A DNA stretch of 64,000 nt from Candidatus Kinetoplastibacterium desouzaii TCC079E (lineage in GTDB: Bacteria > Pseudomonadota > Gammaproteobacteria > Burkholderiales > Burkholderiaceae_B). A model generated the notes under the pieces. The model was not told the origin of the DNA and did not search any database. It saw nothing but the letters and a program-made list of their open reading frames with translations. The stretch lies in assembly GCF_000340795.1 (NCBI RefSeq), contig NC_020294.1, positions 682,001-746,000 of the forward strand, written 5' to 3'. A program made the translations under genes and the position numbers. Numbering within the stretch: position 1 is the stretch's first letter; each line of letters starts with the position of its first letter. Shown piece after piece: positions 39,526-48,612 of the stretch.

Positions 39526-40422
39526 ATGAAAAATAAATTTCCACTCCCTATAAATCAGCAACATGTCATAAAACAATTTTCTAGAAGACATAATTTAGCA
39601 AAAGCTCAGTTTTTATATGCTAACATAGCAACAAAAATGATAGACAACTTAAAGTTTGTCCATATAAACCCTGAAACAATACTGGATGTTGGATGTGGCT
39701 CTGGTGATAATTCTGATTTACTAAAATCTCTTTACAAAAAGAGCTATTATATAGGTTTAGATAACTGCGAAACTCTATTGCAAGAATCTAAAAAAAAACT
39801 TAAAAAATATCATTGTTTTTTTAATAAATTATTAAACAAAAAAAATATTCCTAAATTTATCCAGTCTGATATGGCCTCCTCAGGATTAGAGACAGAATAT
39901 TTTGATCTTATCTGGTCTAATCTTGCATTACATTGGCATCCTCAACCACAAAAGGTTTTTCTTGAATGGTATAGATTATTAAAAAATAATGGCCTATTAA
40001 TGTTTTCATGCTTTGGACCAAACACCATAAAAGAAGTCCGTTTAGCTTTACAAGATGCCAATTTAGAAACAAAAACATTAGAATTCATTGATATGCACGA
40101 TTATGGCGATATGCTAGTGGAATATGGCTTTACTAATCCTGTAATGAATCAAGAAACTTTAAATATATTTTATAAAACACCGCAAGAATTAATAAAAGAT
40201 ATTTATTGTATTGGTGGAAATCCTTCATTAGGAAGAAAATCAAATTTAACGAGTAAAGAATGGTTAAAAAAATTATATGATGCTTTAGAAAAACAAAAAA
40301 ACGAATTTAACAATCTTAAACTAACTATTGAAATAATATATGGACACGCATGGCGCCATAATAATCAATTTATCAATAACAATGAAAAATATATAAATAT
40401 TAATTCTATAAATAAATTATAA
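39526..40422 (+). CDS. bioC: Malonyl-ACP O-methyltransferase BioC-like protein
   Basis: BioC methylates malonyl-ACP to begin pimeloyl (biotin) synthesis. The SAM motif is ILDVGCGSGDNSDLL, with a second motif DLIWSNLALHWHP and a third LLMFSCFGPNTIKEV, which is BioC-type in its order. The N-terminus RRHNLAKAQFLYANIA also fits. It is 298 residues. The symbol is likely but not certain, because other class I methyltransferases share this pattern. It lies 5 bp from the stop of the response regulator gene, convergent. Confidence 0.75.
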   Translation: MKNKFPLPINQQHVIKQFSRRHNLAKAQFLYANIATKMIDNLKFVHINPETILDVGCGSGDNSDLLKSLYKKSYYIGLDNCETLLQESKKKLKKYHCFFNKLLNKKNIPKFIQSDMASSGLETEYFDLIWSNLALHWHPQPQKVFLEWYRLLKNNGLLMFSCFGPNTIKEVRLALQDANLETKTLEFIDMHDYGDMLVEYGFTNPVMNQETLNIFYKTPQELIKDIYCIGGNPSLGRKSNLTSKEWLKKLYDALEKQKNEFNNLKLTIEIIYGHAWRHNNQFINNNEKYININSINKL

Positions 40423-40427
40423 CTAGA

Positions 40428-41120
40428 CTATTTATTGTCATTGTTCTTTTTTCTAGATGTTGTTGTAATCCCTAATTGTTTTAATTTTCTATATAAATGA
40501 GTACGCTCTAAACCAGTTCTCTCTGAAACCCTAGTCATACTATAACCATCCTTCATTAAATGATATTCAAAATAAACACGCTCAAATGTATCTCGTGCAT
40601 CTCTTAAAGGTTGATCTAAAGAAACACTGCCTAACTTAAAACCACCATTGTTTTCTATTGGAACTAAACATGAGTCAACCCAACAAGAATTCTCTGAACT
40701 ATCATTTGACTCTTTAACAGGAATTCTAGATGTTTTCAAAGTAGATTGCTTAGCTCTATTACGCAACAATCCAGCAGCAACAGTTTTTAATAACAGTTGT
40801 GGTGAAATTGGTTTTTCTAGAAAATCCATTGCTCCCATACGAGTAGCCTCAACCGCTATATCTATACCAGCATGACCACTCATCATTATCACGGGCATAT
40901 CTAACAATCCTTGTGATATCCACTCTTTTAAAAGACTAACCCCATCTGTATCTGGCATCCATATATCCAACAAAACAAGATCAGGTCTGTAACTTAAACG
41001 CGCAGATCTAGCCTGAGCAGCATTCTCAGCCTGTTCAACAGCATGTCCCTCATTATATAAAATTTCTGATAAAAGCTCCCTAATACCAATCTCGTCATCT
41101 ACTACCAGAATTCTGGCCAT
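40428..41120 (-). CDS. Response regulator with receiver domain and Fis-type C-terminus (NtrX-like, no AAA+ domain)
   Basis: A 230-residue regulator: a receiver domain (about 1-118) beginning MARILVVDDEIGIRELL, with the phospho-acceptor Asp in LVLLDIWMPDTDG, Ser/Thr in VIMMSGH and Lys in FLEKPISPQLL. A short linker follows, then a Fis-like helix-turn-helix (about 185-225; VSERTGLERTHLYRKLKQL). There is no AAA+ domain. I choose ATG at 41120 behind GGGAG; the longer reading to 41231 is unsupported. In related bacteria a histidine kinase sits between rsmB and this gene. It is absent here; 337 bp of AT-rich DNA lies between them. Confidence 0.88.
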   Translation of the reverse strand: MARILVVDDEIGIRELLSEILYNEGHAVEQAENAAQARSARLSYRPDLVLLDIWMPDTDGVSLLKEWISQGLLDMPVIMMSGHAGIDIAVEATRMGAMDFLEKPISPQLLLKTVAAGLLRNRAKQSTLKTSRIPVKESNDSSENSCWVDSCLVPIENNGGFKLGSVSLDQPLRDARDTFERVYFEYHLMKDGYSMTRVSERTGLERTHLYRKLKQLGITTTSRKKNNDNK

Positions 41121-41457
41121 ATAGCTCCCACTTATGTAAATAATATAATTCTTATAATCTGTAAACAATATGTTTTTTATTACTATAATTAATAGAATAT
41201 TAGTAATTTTATTAATAATTAATTTTACCAAATATATATAAAAACACTGCTAATTATAAAGCCATAATTCTATAAAAATAATGATAATAAAAACACAACA
41301 CTAATTTACATATAAATTATAAATACTAAAAATCTAGTATTTATAAAAATGTATATTATATCAAACAAAAATTTTAAAAAAGAAATCCATTTGTTTGCAA
41401 AATGATAATACTATTCAATATAACTACAAACTAGTAAAAACAGACTCTAATATATAA
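41121..41457. other. AT-rich gap between response regulator and rsmB, with hairpin
   Basis: 337 bp without a gene, where a kinase gene is expected in relatives. A 10-bp perfect hairpin (41319-41328 with 41335-41344) may terminate rsmB transcription on the minus strand. The rest is too AT-rich for any remnant to be recognised by eye. Confidence 0.4.
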
Positions 41458-42777
41458 TCATTTCTTCTTAAAAAGAGCAAAAAAGAACCCATCATTATCT
41501 ACAAACAACTCATTCTGACTCTTATTAGGTAGTATTTGATTATGAGAATCTAAAAATATTGCATCTTGATGTCTTTCCAGGAAAGATAGTGCCTGAAAAA
41601 TACATTCCTCAGGAAATATAGAACATGTTACATACAACAACAATCCACCAGAAACAACAGTTTTCCAAAGAGACTCCAGTATTCTTTTTTGAAGCAATAC
41701 AGATTTTTGTATATCAGAATACTTCCTTAACCACCTTATGTCAGGATGTTTTCTAACAATCCCTGAAGCAGTACATGGAACGTCAGCAATGACAACATTA
41801 AACATCACCCCATCCCACCATTGATTTAAAGATCCAGCATCAGCCACTAGAAATCTAGTGTTACTAGAATTTAACTTTAAACGCTCTAAGTTTGCCTGTA
41901 ATCTATTTAATCTTATCTTATTAGAATCTAAAGCAAGTAATTTTACATCAGCTAATTCTAACAAGTGAGATGTTTTACCTCCTGGTGCAGCACAAGCATC
42001 CAATACCCTCATGCCATCTTGAATTTGCAATAAAGGAATAGCTAACTGCGCACCAGAATCCTGGACAGACCACCAGCCTTCATCAAAACCAGGCATATCT
42101 TTAATAGATCTAGATTTATATAAAAGAATACCACTTTCACCAAATGATTTGGCTTCAATATTGCTAGATGCAAATTCTTCTAACACTTTCTCTCTATTAA
42201 TATTTCTCTTATTCACTCGCAAAATTAAAGGAGACTGTGTGTTAGCACAAGACAATATACTTTGCCATTGTAAAGGATAGCACTTCTGGACTTTGTCTAT
42301 CCACCACTCTTGATAATTCCAAACTGCCTTAAGATCTTTTCTAAAATAAGAATTTATGTTATCTTTTTCTCTTAAAAACCTACGTAAAATAGCATTCAAT
42401 AAACCTTTATAGGGTCTAAGAATAGGAATTGTATTTGCAACATTACAACTTTCATTTACTATAGTAAACTCTTTGTATATAGGAATATTATTGGTAAATT
42501 CTTTTTCTGAAGAAAATTTCAATAAAGTTAATGATAGTAAAAGCAAAGATTCAAACAACTTATTTGGATAATTTCTTAATAAGTATTTCCCTACACAATC
42601 AGCCCAACCTAAATAACGCATTGCGTGAAAACTCAAATCTTGAACTGCTGATCTAAATTCATAATCCATATTATCTAAGTACAGAGTAAGGGAATAACCT
42701 TTTAATACTTCCTCTATAGCACAAGACGAAATATACATATGGGCAGCTAATGTATTCTTTTTAAAATGAAATTTCAT
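41458..42777 (-). CDS. rsmB: 16S rRNA (cytosine(967)-C5)-methyltransferase
   Basis: RsmB methylates C967 of 16S rRNA. An N-terminal NusB-like domain (about 1-145) is followed by the methyltransferase with VLDACAAPGGKTSHLLEL (SAM motif), the first catalytic Cys in DVPCTASGIVRKHPDIRWL and the second Cys in LLYVTCSIFPEE. It is 439 residues, full length. The start is ATG at 42777. It follows fmt on the same strand with a 145-bp gap; htpX, usual between them in relatives, is missing. Confidence 0.95.
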   Translation of the reverse strand: MKFHFKKNTLAAHMYISSCAIEEVLKGYSLTLYLDNMDYEFRSAVQDLSFHAMRYLGWADCVGKYLLRNYPNKLFESLLLLSLTLLKFSSEKEFTNNIPIYKEFTIVNESCNVANTIPILRPYKGLLNAILRRFLREKDNINSYFRKDLKAVWNYQEWWIDKVQKCYPLQWQSILSCANTQSPLILRVNKRNINREKVLEEFASSNIEAKSFGESGILLYKSRSIKDMPGFDEGWWSVQDSGAQLAIPLLQIQDGMRVLDACAAPGGKTSHLLELADVKLLALDSNKIRLNRLQANLERLKLNSSNTRFLVADAGSLNQWWDGVMFNVVIADVPCTASGIVRKHPDIRWLRKYSDIQKSVLLQKRILESLWKTVVSGGLLLYVTCSIFPEECIFQALSFLERHQDAIFLDSHNQILPNKSQNELFVDNDGFFFALFKKK

Positions 42778-42922
42778 CTAACTAATACTCAAAATATTTT
42801 TTATTTTCATATGCTTAATCTTAAGTATCCAATTAATATATTGATTTTCATACGTATTTCTAAATTAGAAAATTTTCAATCACTAAAGTAATTTCACTTA
42901 AAAAAAACAAGAAATCAAATGA

Positions 42923-43885
42923 TTACTGAATAACTTGCATACCAACTTTTAATAATCTTCTATATCCTCTTACAAAATCAGCAACCATAGATTTTTTAGA
43001 TCCAGATTTTTGAAGTTCCTTTAAACGTAAAGCACCTTGTGAGGTAACTATATCTATACCAATCTCATCAACATTAATAATAGTACCTGGAACTTCTTTA
43101 CCTTTATAATCTAATACTAATGCTTTCCATACTTTAATAGGATCCTTGAATATAGGCAATCTTATAATAGAACCAGGATATGGATTTAAAGATCTAATGA
43201 GTCTTTCTAAATAACAAGCATCTTTAGAAAAATCTAGAATAGAATCTTTTTTTTCTATTTTTTTAGCATAAGTAACACCATCTTTTAATTGTGGGTAAGG
43301 ATCTATGTTATTAAAATTAGCTAAAACATATTCCAATCCTCTAGACCCCTCAAATGCCAACAAGTCATGGAGGTCTTGGTAAGTAAAATAATCCATGATG
43401 GGTATTTTAGACTGAAATAGTATATCCCCAGTATCTAACCCAGAATCCATTTTTATTATTGTGATACCAGTATATGCATCCCCATATTCTATAGATCTTT
43501 GTATAGGTGCCGCACCTCTCCATCTAGGCAAAAAACTAGCATGAACATTAACGCATCCAAACTTAGGTAGATTTAATAACCATCTTGGTAAAATTAAACC
43601 ATATGACACAACAACAATAATATCTGGATTTAAATCAAGTAACGTGTTTCTTAATTCTAAAGTTTGAGTACTGCCATTAGGTTCAATACTAAGACTATTA
43701 GGTTGAAACACCTTCACATTTCTTTCTATTGCTAACTGTTTAACAGGACTACATTTTAATAATAACCCTCTCCCAGAATGACTATCTGGTTGTGTTATGA
43801 CAATAGGAATTTCATGACCTAATGAAAACAAATAATTCAGATGAATAGCAGCAAAATCTGACGTTCCAGCAAAAATTATACGCAT
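42923..43885 (-). CDS. fmt: Methionyl-tRNA formyltransferase
   Basis: Fmt formylates initiator Met-tRNA. It shows MRIIFAGTSDFAAIHL at the start, the formyl-THF site VVVVSYGLILPRWLL, and the catalytic loop VNVHASFLPRWRGAAPIQR with its Asn and His, followed by GLDTGDILFQ. The C-terminal tRNA-binding domain (about 210-310) is present. It is 320 residues, full length. It is 17 bp downstream of def on the same strand, the usual def-fmt pair. Confidence 0.96.
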   Translation of the reverse strand: MRIIFAGTSDFAAIHLNYLFSLGHEIPIVITQPDSHSGRGLLLKCSPVKQLAIERNVKVFQPNSLSIEPNGSTQTLELRNTLLDLNPDIIVVVSYGLILPRWLLNLPKFGCVNVHASFLPRWRGAAPIQRSIEYGDAYTGITIIKMDSGLDTGDILFQSKIPIMDYFTYQDLHDLLAFEGSRGLEYVLANFNNIDPYPQLKDGVTYAKKIEKKDSILDFSKDACYLERLIRSLNPYPGSIIRLPIFKDPIKVWKALVLDYKGKEVPGTIINVDEIGIDIVTSQGALRLKELQKSGSKKSMVADFVRGYRRLLKVGMQVIQ

Positions 43886-43902
43886 ATTTAAGATTAAAAC
43901 TG

Positions 43903-44406
43903 TTAAGTTTGTTTTTTTAATTTGTTAATTTTAGTTCTAATTCTATCTCTTTTTAAAGAAGATAGACGATCTATAAACAATTTACCGTTTAGATGATCTA
44001 ATTCATGTTGTATACATCTAGATAAAAGGCCTTCCGCTTCTAAATTTCTAAGCTCTCCATTTTGATCCATAAACTTACAAATTATATTACTAGACCTTTC
44101 AACTTTCTCATAAACATCAACAACAGATAAACAACCTTCTCTCTCAAATAATTTGTTATTACTAAAAACTGTAATCTCTGGATTTATTAAAACCATCAAA
44201 TGATTTTGATCTTCAGAAATATCTATTACTACAATTCTTTTTTGTATGTTAACTTGAGTAGCTGCTAAACCAAGTCCATTAGAATTATACATAGTAAAAG
44301 CCATATCTTTAATAATTAAATTTAAATTATCATCGAAATCTCTAACAGGTTCAGCAACTAAATTCAAGCGACTATCTGGATATTTTAAAATTGAAAGCAA
44401 AGCCAT
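43903..44406 (-). CDS. def: Peptide deformylase
   Basis: Def removes the N-formyl group from new proteins. All three motifs are visible: GLGLAATQVNI, EREGCLSV (metal Cys), and CIQHELDHLNGKLFID (H-E-x-x-H metal site). It is 167 residues, full length. The start is ATG 44406. It is the first gene of def-fmt and is divergent from yggS with a 133-bp spacer. Confidence 0.96.
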   Translation of the reverse strand: MALLSILKYPDSRLNLVAEPVRDFDDNLNLIIKDMAFTMYNSNGLGLAATQVNIQKRIVVIDISEDQNHLMVLINPEITVFSNNKLFEREGCLSVVDVYEKVERSSNIICKFMDQNGELRNLEAEGLLSRCIQHELDHLNGKLFIDRLSSLKRDRIRTKINKLKKQT

Positions 44407-44539
44407 TTTATAAAAATTCTAAATAATGAATAACTGGATTATACTATCATAATATGTGGGTAGATATATCAAATAAATATAAAATAGGATTAAGTAAATA
44501 TATAACATAATTTATATAACATAATTTTTTCTTTAAATC

Positions 44540-45241
44540 ATGAACAATAAACTCTCAATACAAGAAAGATTTGAATTTATTAATAACAAAATAATAAAAA
44601 TATGCCAGAGAATAGGTCGCAAAGAAAATCAAATATCAATTTTACCTGTAAGCAAAAATTTTACTTGTAATAATATACAAGAAGCCCAACTTTTAGGATT
44701 TAAAAGATTTGGAGAAAATAGAACCCAAGAAATACATTCTAAATATAAAGAACTTATTAATAAAAATATAAAGTGGGTTATGATAGGTCATTTACAAAAA
44801 AATAAAATAAAAGATATTATAGAATATATTGAAGAAGTCCAATCTCTTGATAGCCTAGAGTTAGCTCAAAATCTTAATAATTATCTTCAAAAACAAAATA
44901 AAACCCTAAATGTTATGGTCCAAATAAAAACATCACCAGAACCAAGCAAATACGGTTTAAATCCAAGTGATTTAATTTCATTCTTACATAAAATATCAGA
45001 TACCACTACTCATATAAAAGTTATAGGGCTCATGACAATTGCAGAGTTAACCTCGGATCAGAATAGAATAAGAGAATGCTTCAGACTCACTCGCAAATTA
45101 TTAGAACAGGCATCTAAATATAATATGCCTTCAGTAAATCTAGAACATCTTTCTATGGGTATGAGCAATGATTTTGAAATAGCTATTGAAGAAGGAGCAA
45201 CAGAAATAAGACTAGGGTCATCTTTATTTGGGAATAGATAA
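44540..45241 (+). CDS. PLP homeostasis protein (YggS/PROSC family)
   Basis: A single-domain TIM-barrel PLP carrier that affects vitamin B6 balance, with no known enzyme reaction. PLP lysine: ILPVSKNFTCNNIQEA near residue 35. Other conserved pieces are FGENRTQEIHSKY, WVMIGHLQKNK and LSMGMSNDFEIAIEEGATEIRLGSSLFG at the end. It is 233 residues. It is divergent from def; no known operon partner (e.g. proC) is near. Confidence 0.92.
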   Translation: MNNKLSIQERFEFINNKIIKICQRIGRKENQISILPVSKNFTCNNIQEAQLLGFKRFGENRTQEIHSKYKELINKNIKWVMIGHLQKNKIKDIIEYIEEVQSLDSLELAQNLNNYLQKQNKTLNVMVQIKTSPEPSKYGLNPSDLISFLHKISDTTTHIKVIGLMTIAELTSDQNRIRECFRLTRKLLEQASKYNMPSVNLEHLSMGMSNDFEIAIEEGATEIRLGSSLFGNR

Positions 45242-45366
45242 TATACAATTATTTTACATAATAGCTATATAACTTGTATTATTATGCAATAAGTTTTAAA
45301 AATTTTAAATTGTTATGTATTACCTAATATTCTTTTAATTTAAATTAAATATACAAATATAATATT

Positions 45367-46875
45367 ATGCCTACTAATTATCTAAAAAAAATTTTAACAT
45401 CTAAGGTTTATGATGTTGCATCTGAAACCTCTCTAGACTTTATGCCTATATTGAGCAAACAATTATCAAATAATATTTTTCTAAAACGTGAAGACACTCA
45501 ATCAGTTTTTAGTTTCAAATTAAGAGGGGCTTACAACAAAATGGCAAACCTCCCTTTAGAATCTCTAAAACGTGGAGTAATCGCAGCATCTGCTGGTAAT
45601 CATGCTCAAGGTGTAGCTCTATCAGCAAAAAGACTTGGTTGTAGAGCTGTTATAGTCATGCCCACAACTAGTCCTCAGCTAAAAATTGACGCTGTAAAAA
45701 GACTAGGAGGAGAAGTCGTTCTAGTAGGTGAAAGTTTTACCGACTCATATAATCATGCTGTTTTATTAGAAAAAGAAGAAAAACTTACTTTTGTACATCC
45801 CTTTGATGACCCAGATGTTATTGCAGGACAAGGTACAATAGGCATGGAAATACTGCGTCAATTTTCTAAACCTATAGAAGCAATATTCATTGCTGTAGGA
45901 GGAGGAGGACTAATAGCTGGAGTTTCAGCCTATATTAAAGAAATACGCCCAGATATTAAAATCATAGGAGTGCAAACTGAAGATTCAAATGCAATGTATA
46001 CTAGCATCAAGGCTGGAGAAAGAGTACCACTAAAAGACGTAGGTTTATTTTCTGATGGCACAGCAGTAAAAATAGTAGGTTCAGAAACATTTAGATTAAC
46101 AAAAAAATATGTTGATGATTTTGTTATTGTTAATACAGACTCTATTTGCGCTGCAATAAAAGATGTATTCCAAGAAACGCGTACCATATTAGAACCAGCT
46201 GGAGCCATGTCTCTTGCAGCTGCCAAACAATACATAAAAAAAACAGGAATTAAAGACAAAAATATAATTTCCATCTCATGTGGATCTAACATTAATTTTG
46301 ATCGATTAAGATTTGTAGCAGAAAGAGCTCTTGTCGGAGAAATGAAAGAAGCTATATTCGTAGTTACAATACCTGAAAAAAGAGGTAGTTTTAGAAATTT
46401 TTGTGACCTTTTAGGAAAGAGAAATATAACTGAGTTTAATTATAGGATATCTAGTTCTAAAGAAGCCAATATATTTGTAGGAGTAGAAATATCTTATCCT
46501 GAAGAGAAAAATAAAATTGCAGATGTTTTTAGAAAAAATGGATTTGGAATAATTGATTTAACAAATGATGAATTCGCAAAAACTCATCTTAGGCATATGG
46601 TAGGAGGACAGTCTAGTCTTAGTAATAATGAGCTATTATATAGATTCGAATTCCCAGAACGACCAGGCGCTCTGATTAATTTCTTAAATGCTATGAATCC
46701 AAATTGGAATATTAGTTTATTCCATTATAGAAACCAAGGAGCTGATTATGGAAGAATTGTCATAGGAATTCAAGTCCCAGAATCAGATAGAGAGCTATTT
46801 AATAGATTTCTAAACGAATTATCTTATCCATACTGGGATGAAACAAATAATCCTTCTTATAAACTTTTTTTATAA
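45367..46875 (+). CDS. ilvA: Threonine ammonia-lyase, biosynthetic
   Basis: IlvA deaminates threonine to 2-oxobutanoate for isoleucine synthesis. The PLP lysine is in SVFSFKLRGAYNKMA; substrate loop SAGNHAQGVAL and phosphate loop AVGGGGLIAGVSAY are conserved. Two ACT-like regulatory domains (about 325-500) follow, allowing isoleucine feedback. It is 502 residues, full length. It is separated from convergent cydC by 54 bp holding a hairpin. Other ilv genes are not in the window. Confidence 0.95.
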   Translation: MPTNYLKKILTSKVYDVASETSLDFMPILSKQLSNNIFLKREDTQSVFSFKLRGAYNKMANLPLESLKRGVIAASAGNHAQGVALSAKRLGCRAVIVMPTTSPQLKIDAVKRLGGEVVLVGESFTDSYNHAVLLEKEEKLTFVHPFDDPDVIAGQGTIGMEILRQFSKPIEAIFIAVGGGGLIAGVSAYIKEIRPDIKIIGVQTEDSNAMYTSIKAGERVPLKDVGLFSDGTAVKIVGSETFRLTKKYVDDFVIVNTDSICAAIKDVFQETRTILEPAGAMSLAAAKQYIKKTGIKDKNIISISCGSNINFDRLRFVAERALVGEMKEAIFVVTIPEKRGSFRNFCDLLGKRNITEFNYRISSSKEANIFVGVEISYPEEKNKIADVFRKNGFGIIDLTNDEFAKTHLRHMVGGQSSLSNNELLYRFEFPERPGALINFLNAMNPNWNISLFHYRNQGADYGRIVIGIQVPESDRELFNRFLNELSYPYWDETNNPSYKLFL

Positions 46876-46883
46876 AACGACAT

Positions 46884-46929
46884 ATAAGAAGTTCAGATTG
46901 TTCTTTTATTTACACTCAGAACTTCTTAT
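46884..46929. terminator. Convergent hairpin between ilvA and cydC
   Basis: An 11-bp perfect stem (46884-46894 with 46919-46929, ATAAGAAGTTC arm) with a 24-nt loop lies between the stops of ilvA and cydC. On the plus strand it is followed by TTAACTTG, without a full T-run. Confidence 0.55.
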
Positions 46930-48612
46930 TTAACTTGCTTCTTTTAAAAGAAGCCCACTTTTTAATCTATATATGTGTTCCACAGTATTACAAGGTATAA
47001 ATGCATGAGAAACTAAGATAATACTTCTTTCTTTATATCTATATACGTTATTTAAATTATTGAAAATTTTCTGTTCTAAGCTATGATCTAAATTTGCTGT
47101 TGGCTCATCTAGCAACAATATAGGAGATTCAGATAATAAAGATCTTGCCAAACATACTCTTCTAGCTTGACCCATAGAAAGATTTGATCCATACTCTCCA
47201 ATCCATGTGTTAAGACCATATGGAAGTTTTCTAACAAAATCATCTAAATAAACATCCTGCAAAACACTCCATAACTGCTCATCACTTGCAAGATTATTAG
47301 CAATCAATAAATTGCTTCTGATAGAACCCATAAAGATAGGAGCATCTTGACTAAGAAAACTAATTCTTTTATGCCATTCTGATTGAACACAATGATTAAT
47401 ATTACAGCCACCAAAACTTATAATTCCATCAGAAGGCTCTTCTAAACCTAACAATAAATTAAGTAAAGTAGTTTTTCCTGAACCGCTAGCTCCAACAATA
47501 GCAATCTTTTCACCAACATCTAAATGAAAATTTATATCTTTTAAAATAAGATTACTTTGCTTACATTCATCATAAGTAAAATTCACATTGTTAAAAATAA
47601 TATTTCCACTTGATGGTAAAATTAGTAATCTATCATTATAAAGAGAGCATTCGCTAAAATTAGTTATAGCACTAATTCTTTTAGCACTACTAATTGCCAT
47701 TCCTAAACGAGATGATCCCCTAACAATAGTGTTAGTTATCTCAAACAAACCAAAGAAACCCAATAAAATACCTACAAACATAGGAAAATCTATATATTTT
47801 TTATCTATATACCTAAAACAAATAATAAGAACACAAACTATAAATATTCCTGAAAAAATATTATTTATATAATTAGCAGTAATAAATATTATTGAATGAT
47901 TCTTTTTTACAGATGATAAATTTTTACATAGATTATAATAATCATCTTCTTTTTTTGGGAAAAGACCAAATATTATGATATCAGAATGAGATTTTATTGT
48001 TTCCAAAATAGAATCTCTTATATCAGCAGAAAATCTTTGATGAGCAATTCCTAAATTTTTAGAAAGAGCAATAACAAAATAAGGAACAAAAAAGATAGTT
48101 ATACAAATAAAAAATATATAAATAAAAGTAAATATCGGCAATAACTTAATCAATATTAAAATAATAAAAATACTTAATAAAATCATTACAAATAAAGGTC
48201 CTAAAAAGAATAGGAATACAGTATCTAACATATCTATATCATTAGTTAATCTAGAAACCAAATCTCCATTGCGATATTTTGACAATTCTTTAGGACTAAA
48301 ACGCATCAAAGATTCAAAAACTTTTGTTCGTAAATCAACCAGTAAACACAATATAGTATTATGGCCAGTAACTTTCTCAAAATAACGAGATATAACTTTT
48401 ATGATAGAACTAAATCTAATTAATGAAGAAGGGACAAAAAGATTAAAATACAAACCTGAGGACAATATAGCAGATGCAGTTAACAACCATCCAGAAATAC
48501 ATAATAGAAAAATTCCAAATGCAATAGTTAACAGTAAACACAACAAAGACAAATAAAGCATGCCCTTTCTATTTGCTAATAATGGTACTAATATGCTAAA
48601 TAATAGTCTCAT
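46930..48612 (-). CDS. cydC: Heterodimeric ABC exporter subunit CydC
   Basis: CydC with CydD exports thiols (glutathione, cysteine) needed to assemble cytochrome bd. An N-terminal six-segment membrane domain (about 1-310) is followed by the ATPase domain: Walker A GASGSGKTTLLNLLLGL, signature LSMGQARRVCLARS, Walker B ILLLDEPTANLDH, then an H-loop VSHAF. It is 560 residues. Its start overlaps the cydD stop by 4 bases. It is the last gene of the cydA-B-X-D-C cluster. Confidence 0.95.
   Translation of the reverse strand: MRLLFSILVPLLANRKGMLYLSLLCLLLTIAFGIFLLCISGWLLTASAILSSGLYFNLFVPSSLIRFSSIIKVISRYFEKVTGHNTILCLLVDLRTKVFESLMRFSPKELSKYRNGDLVSRLTNDIDMLDTVFLFFLGPLFVMILLSIFIILILIKLLPIFTFIYIFFICITIFFVPYFVIALSKNLGIAHQRFSADIRDSILETIKSHSDIIIFGLFPKKEDDYYNLCKNLSSVKKNHSIIFITANYINNIFSGIFIVCVLIICFRYIDKKYIDFPMFVGILLGFFGLFEITNTIVRGSSRLGMAISSAKRISAITNFSECSLYNDRLLILPSSGNIIFNNVNFTYDECKQSNLILKDINFHLDVGEKIAIVGASGSGKTTLLNLLLGLEEPSDGIISFGGCNINHCVQSEWHKRISFLSQDAPIFMGSIRSNLLIANNLASDEQLWSVLQDVYLDDFVRKLPYGLNTWIGEYGSNLSMGQARRVCLARSLLSESPILLLDEPTANLDHSLEQKIFNNLNNVYRYKERSIILVSHAFIPCNTVEHIYRLKSGLLLKEAS

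Noticed and set aside
41121-41231. 37-residue N-terminal extension of the response regulator
   Set aside because: Not part of a receiver domain, and the ATG at 41120 has its own GGGAG ribosome site.
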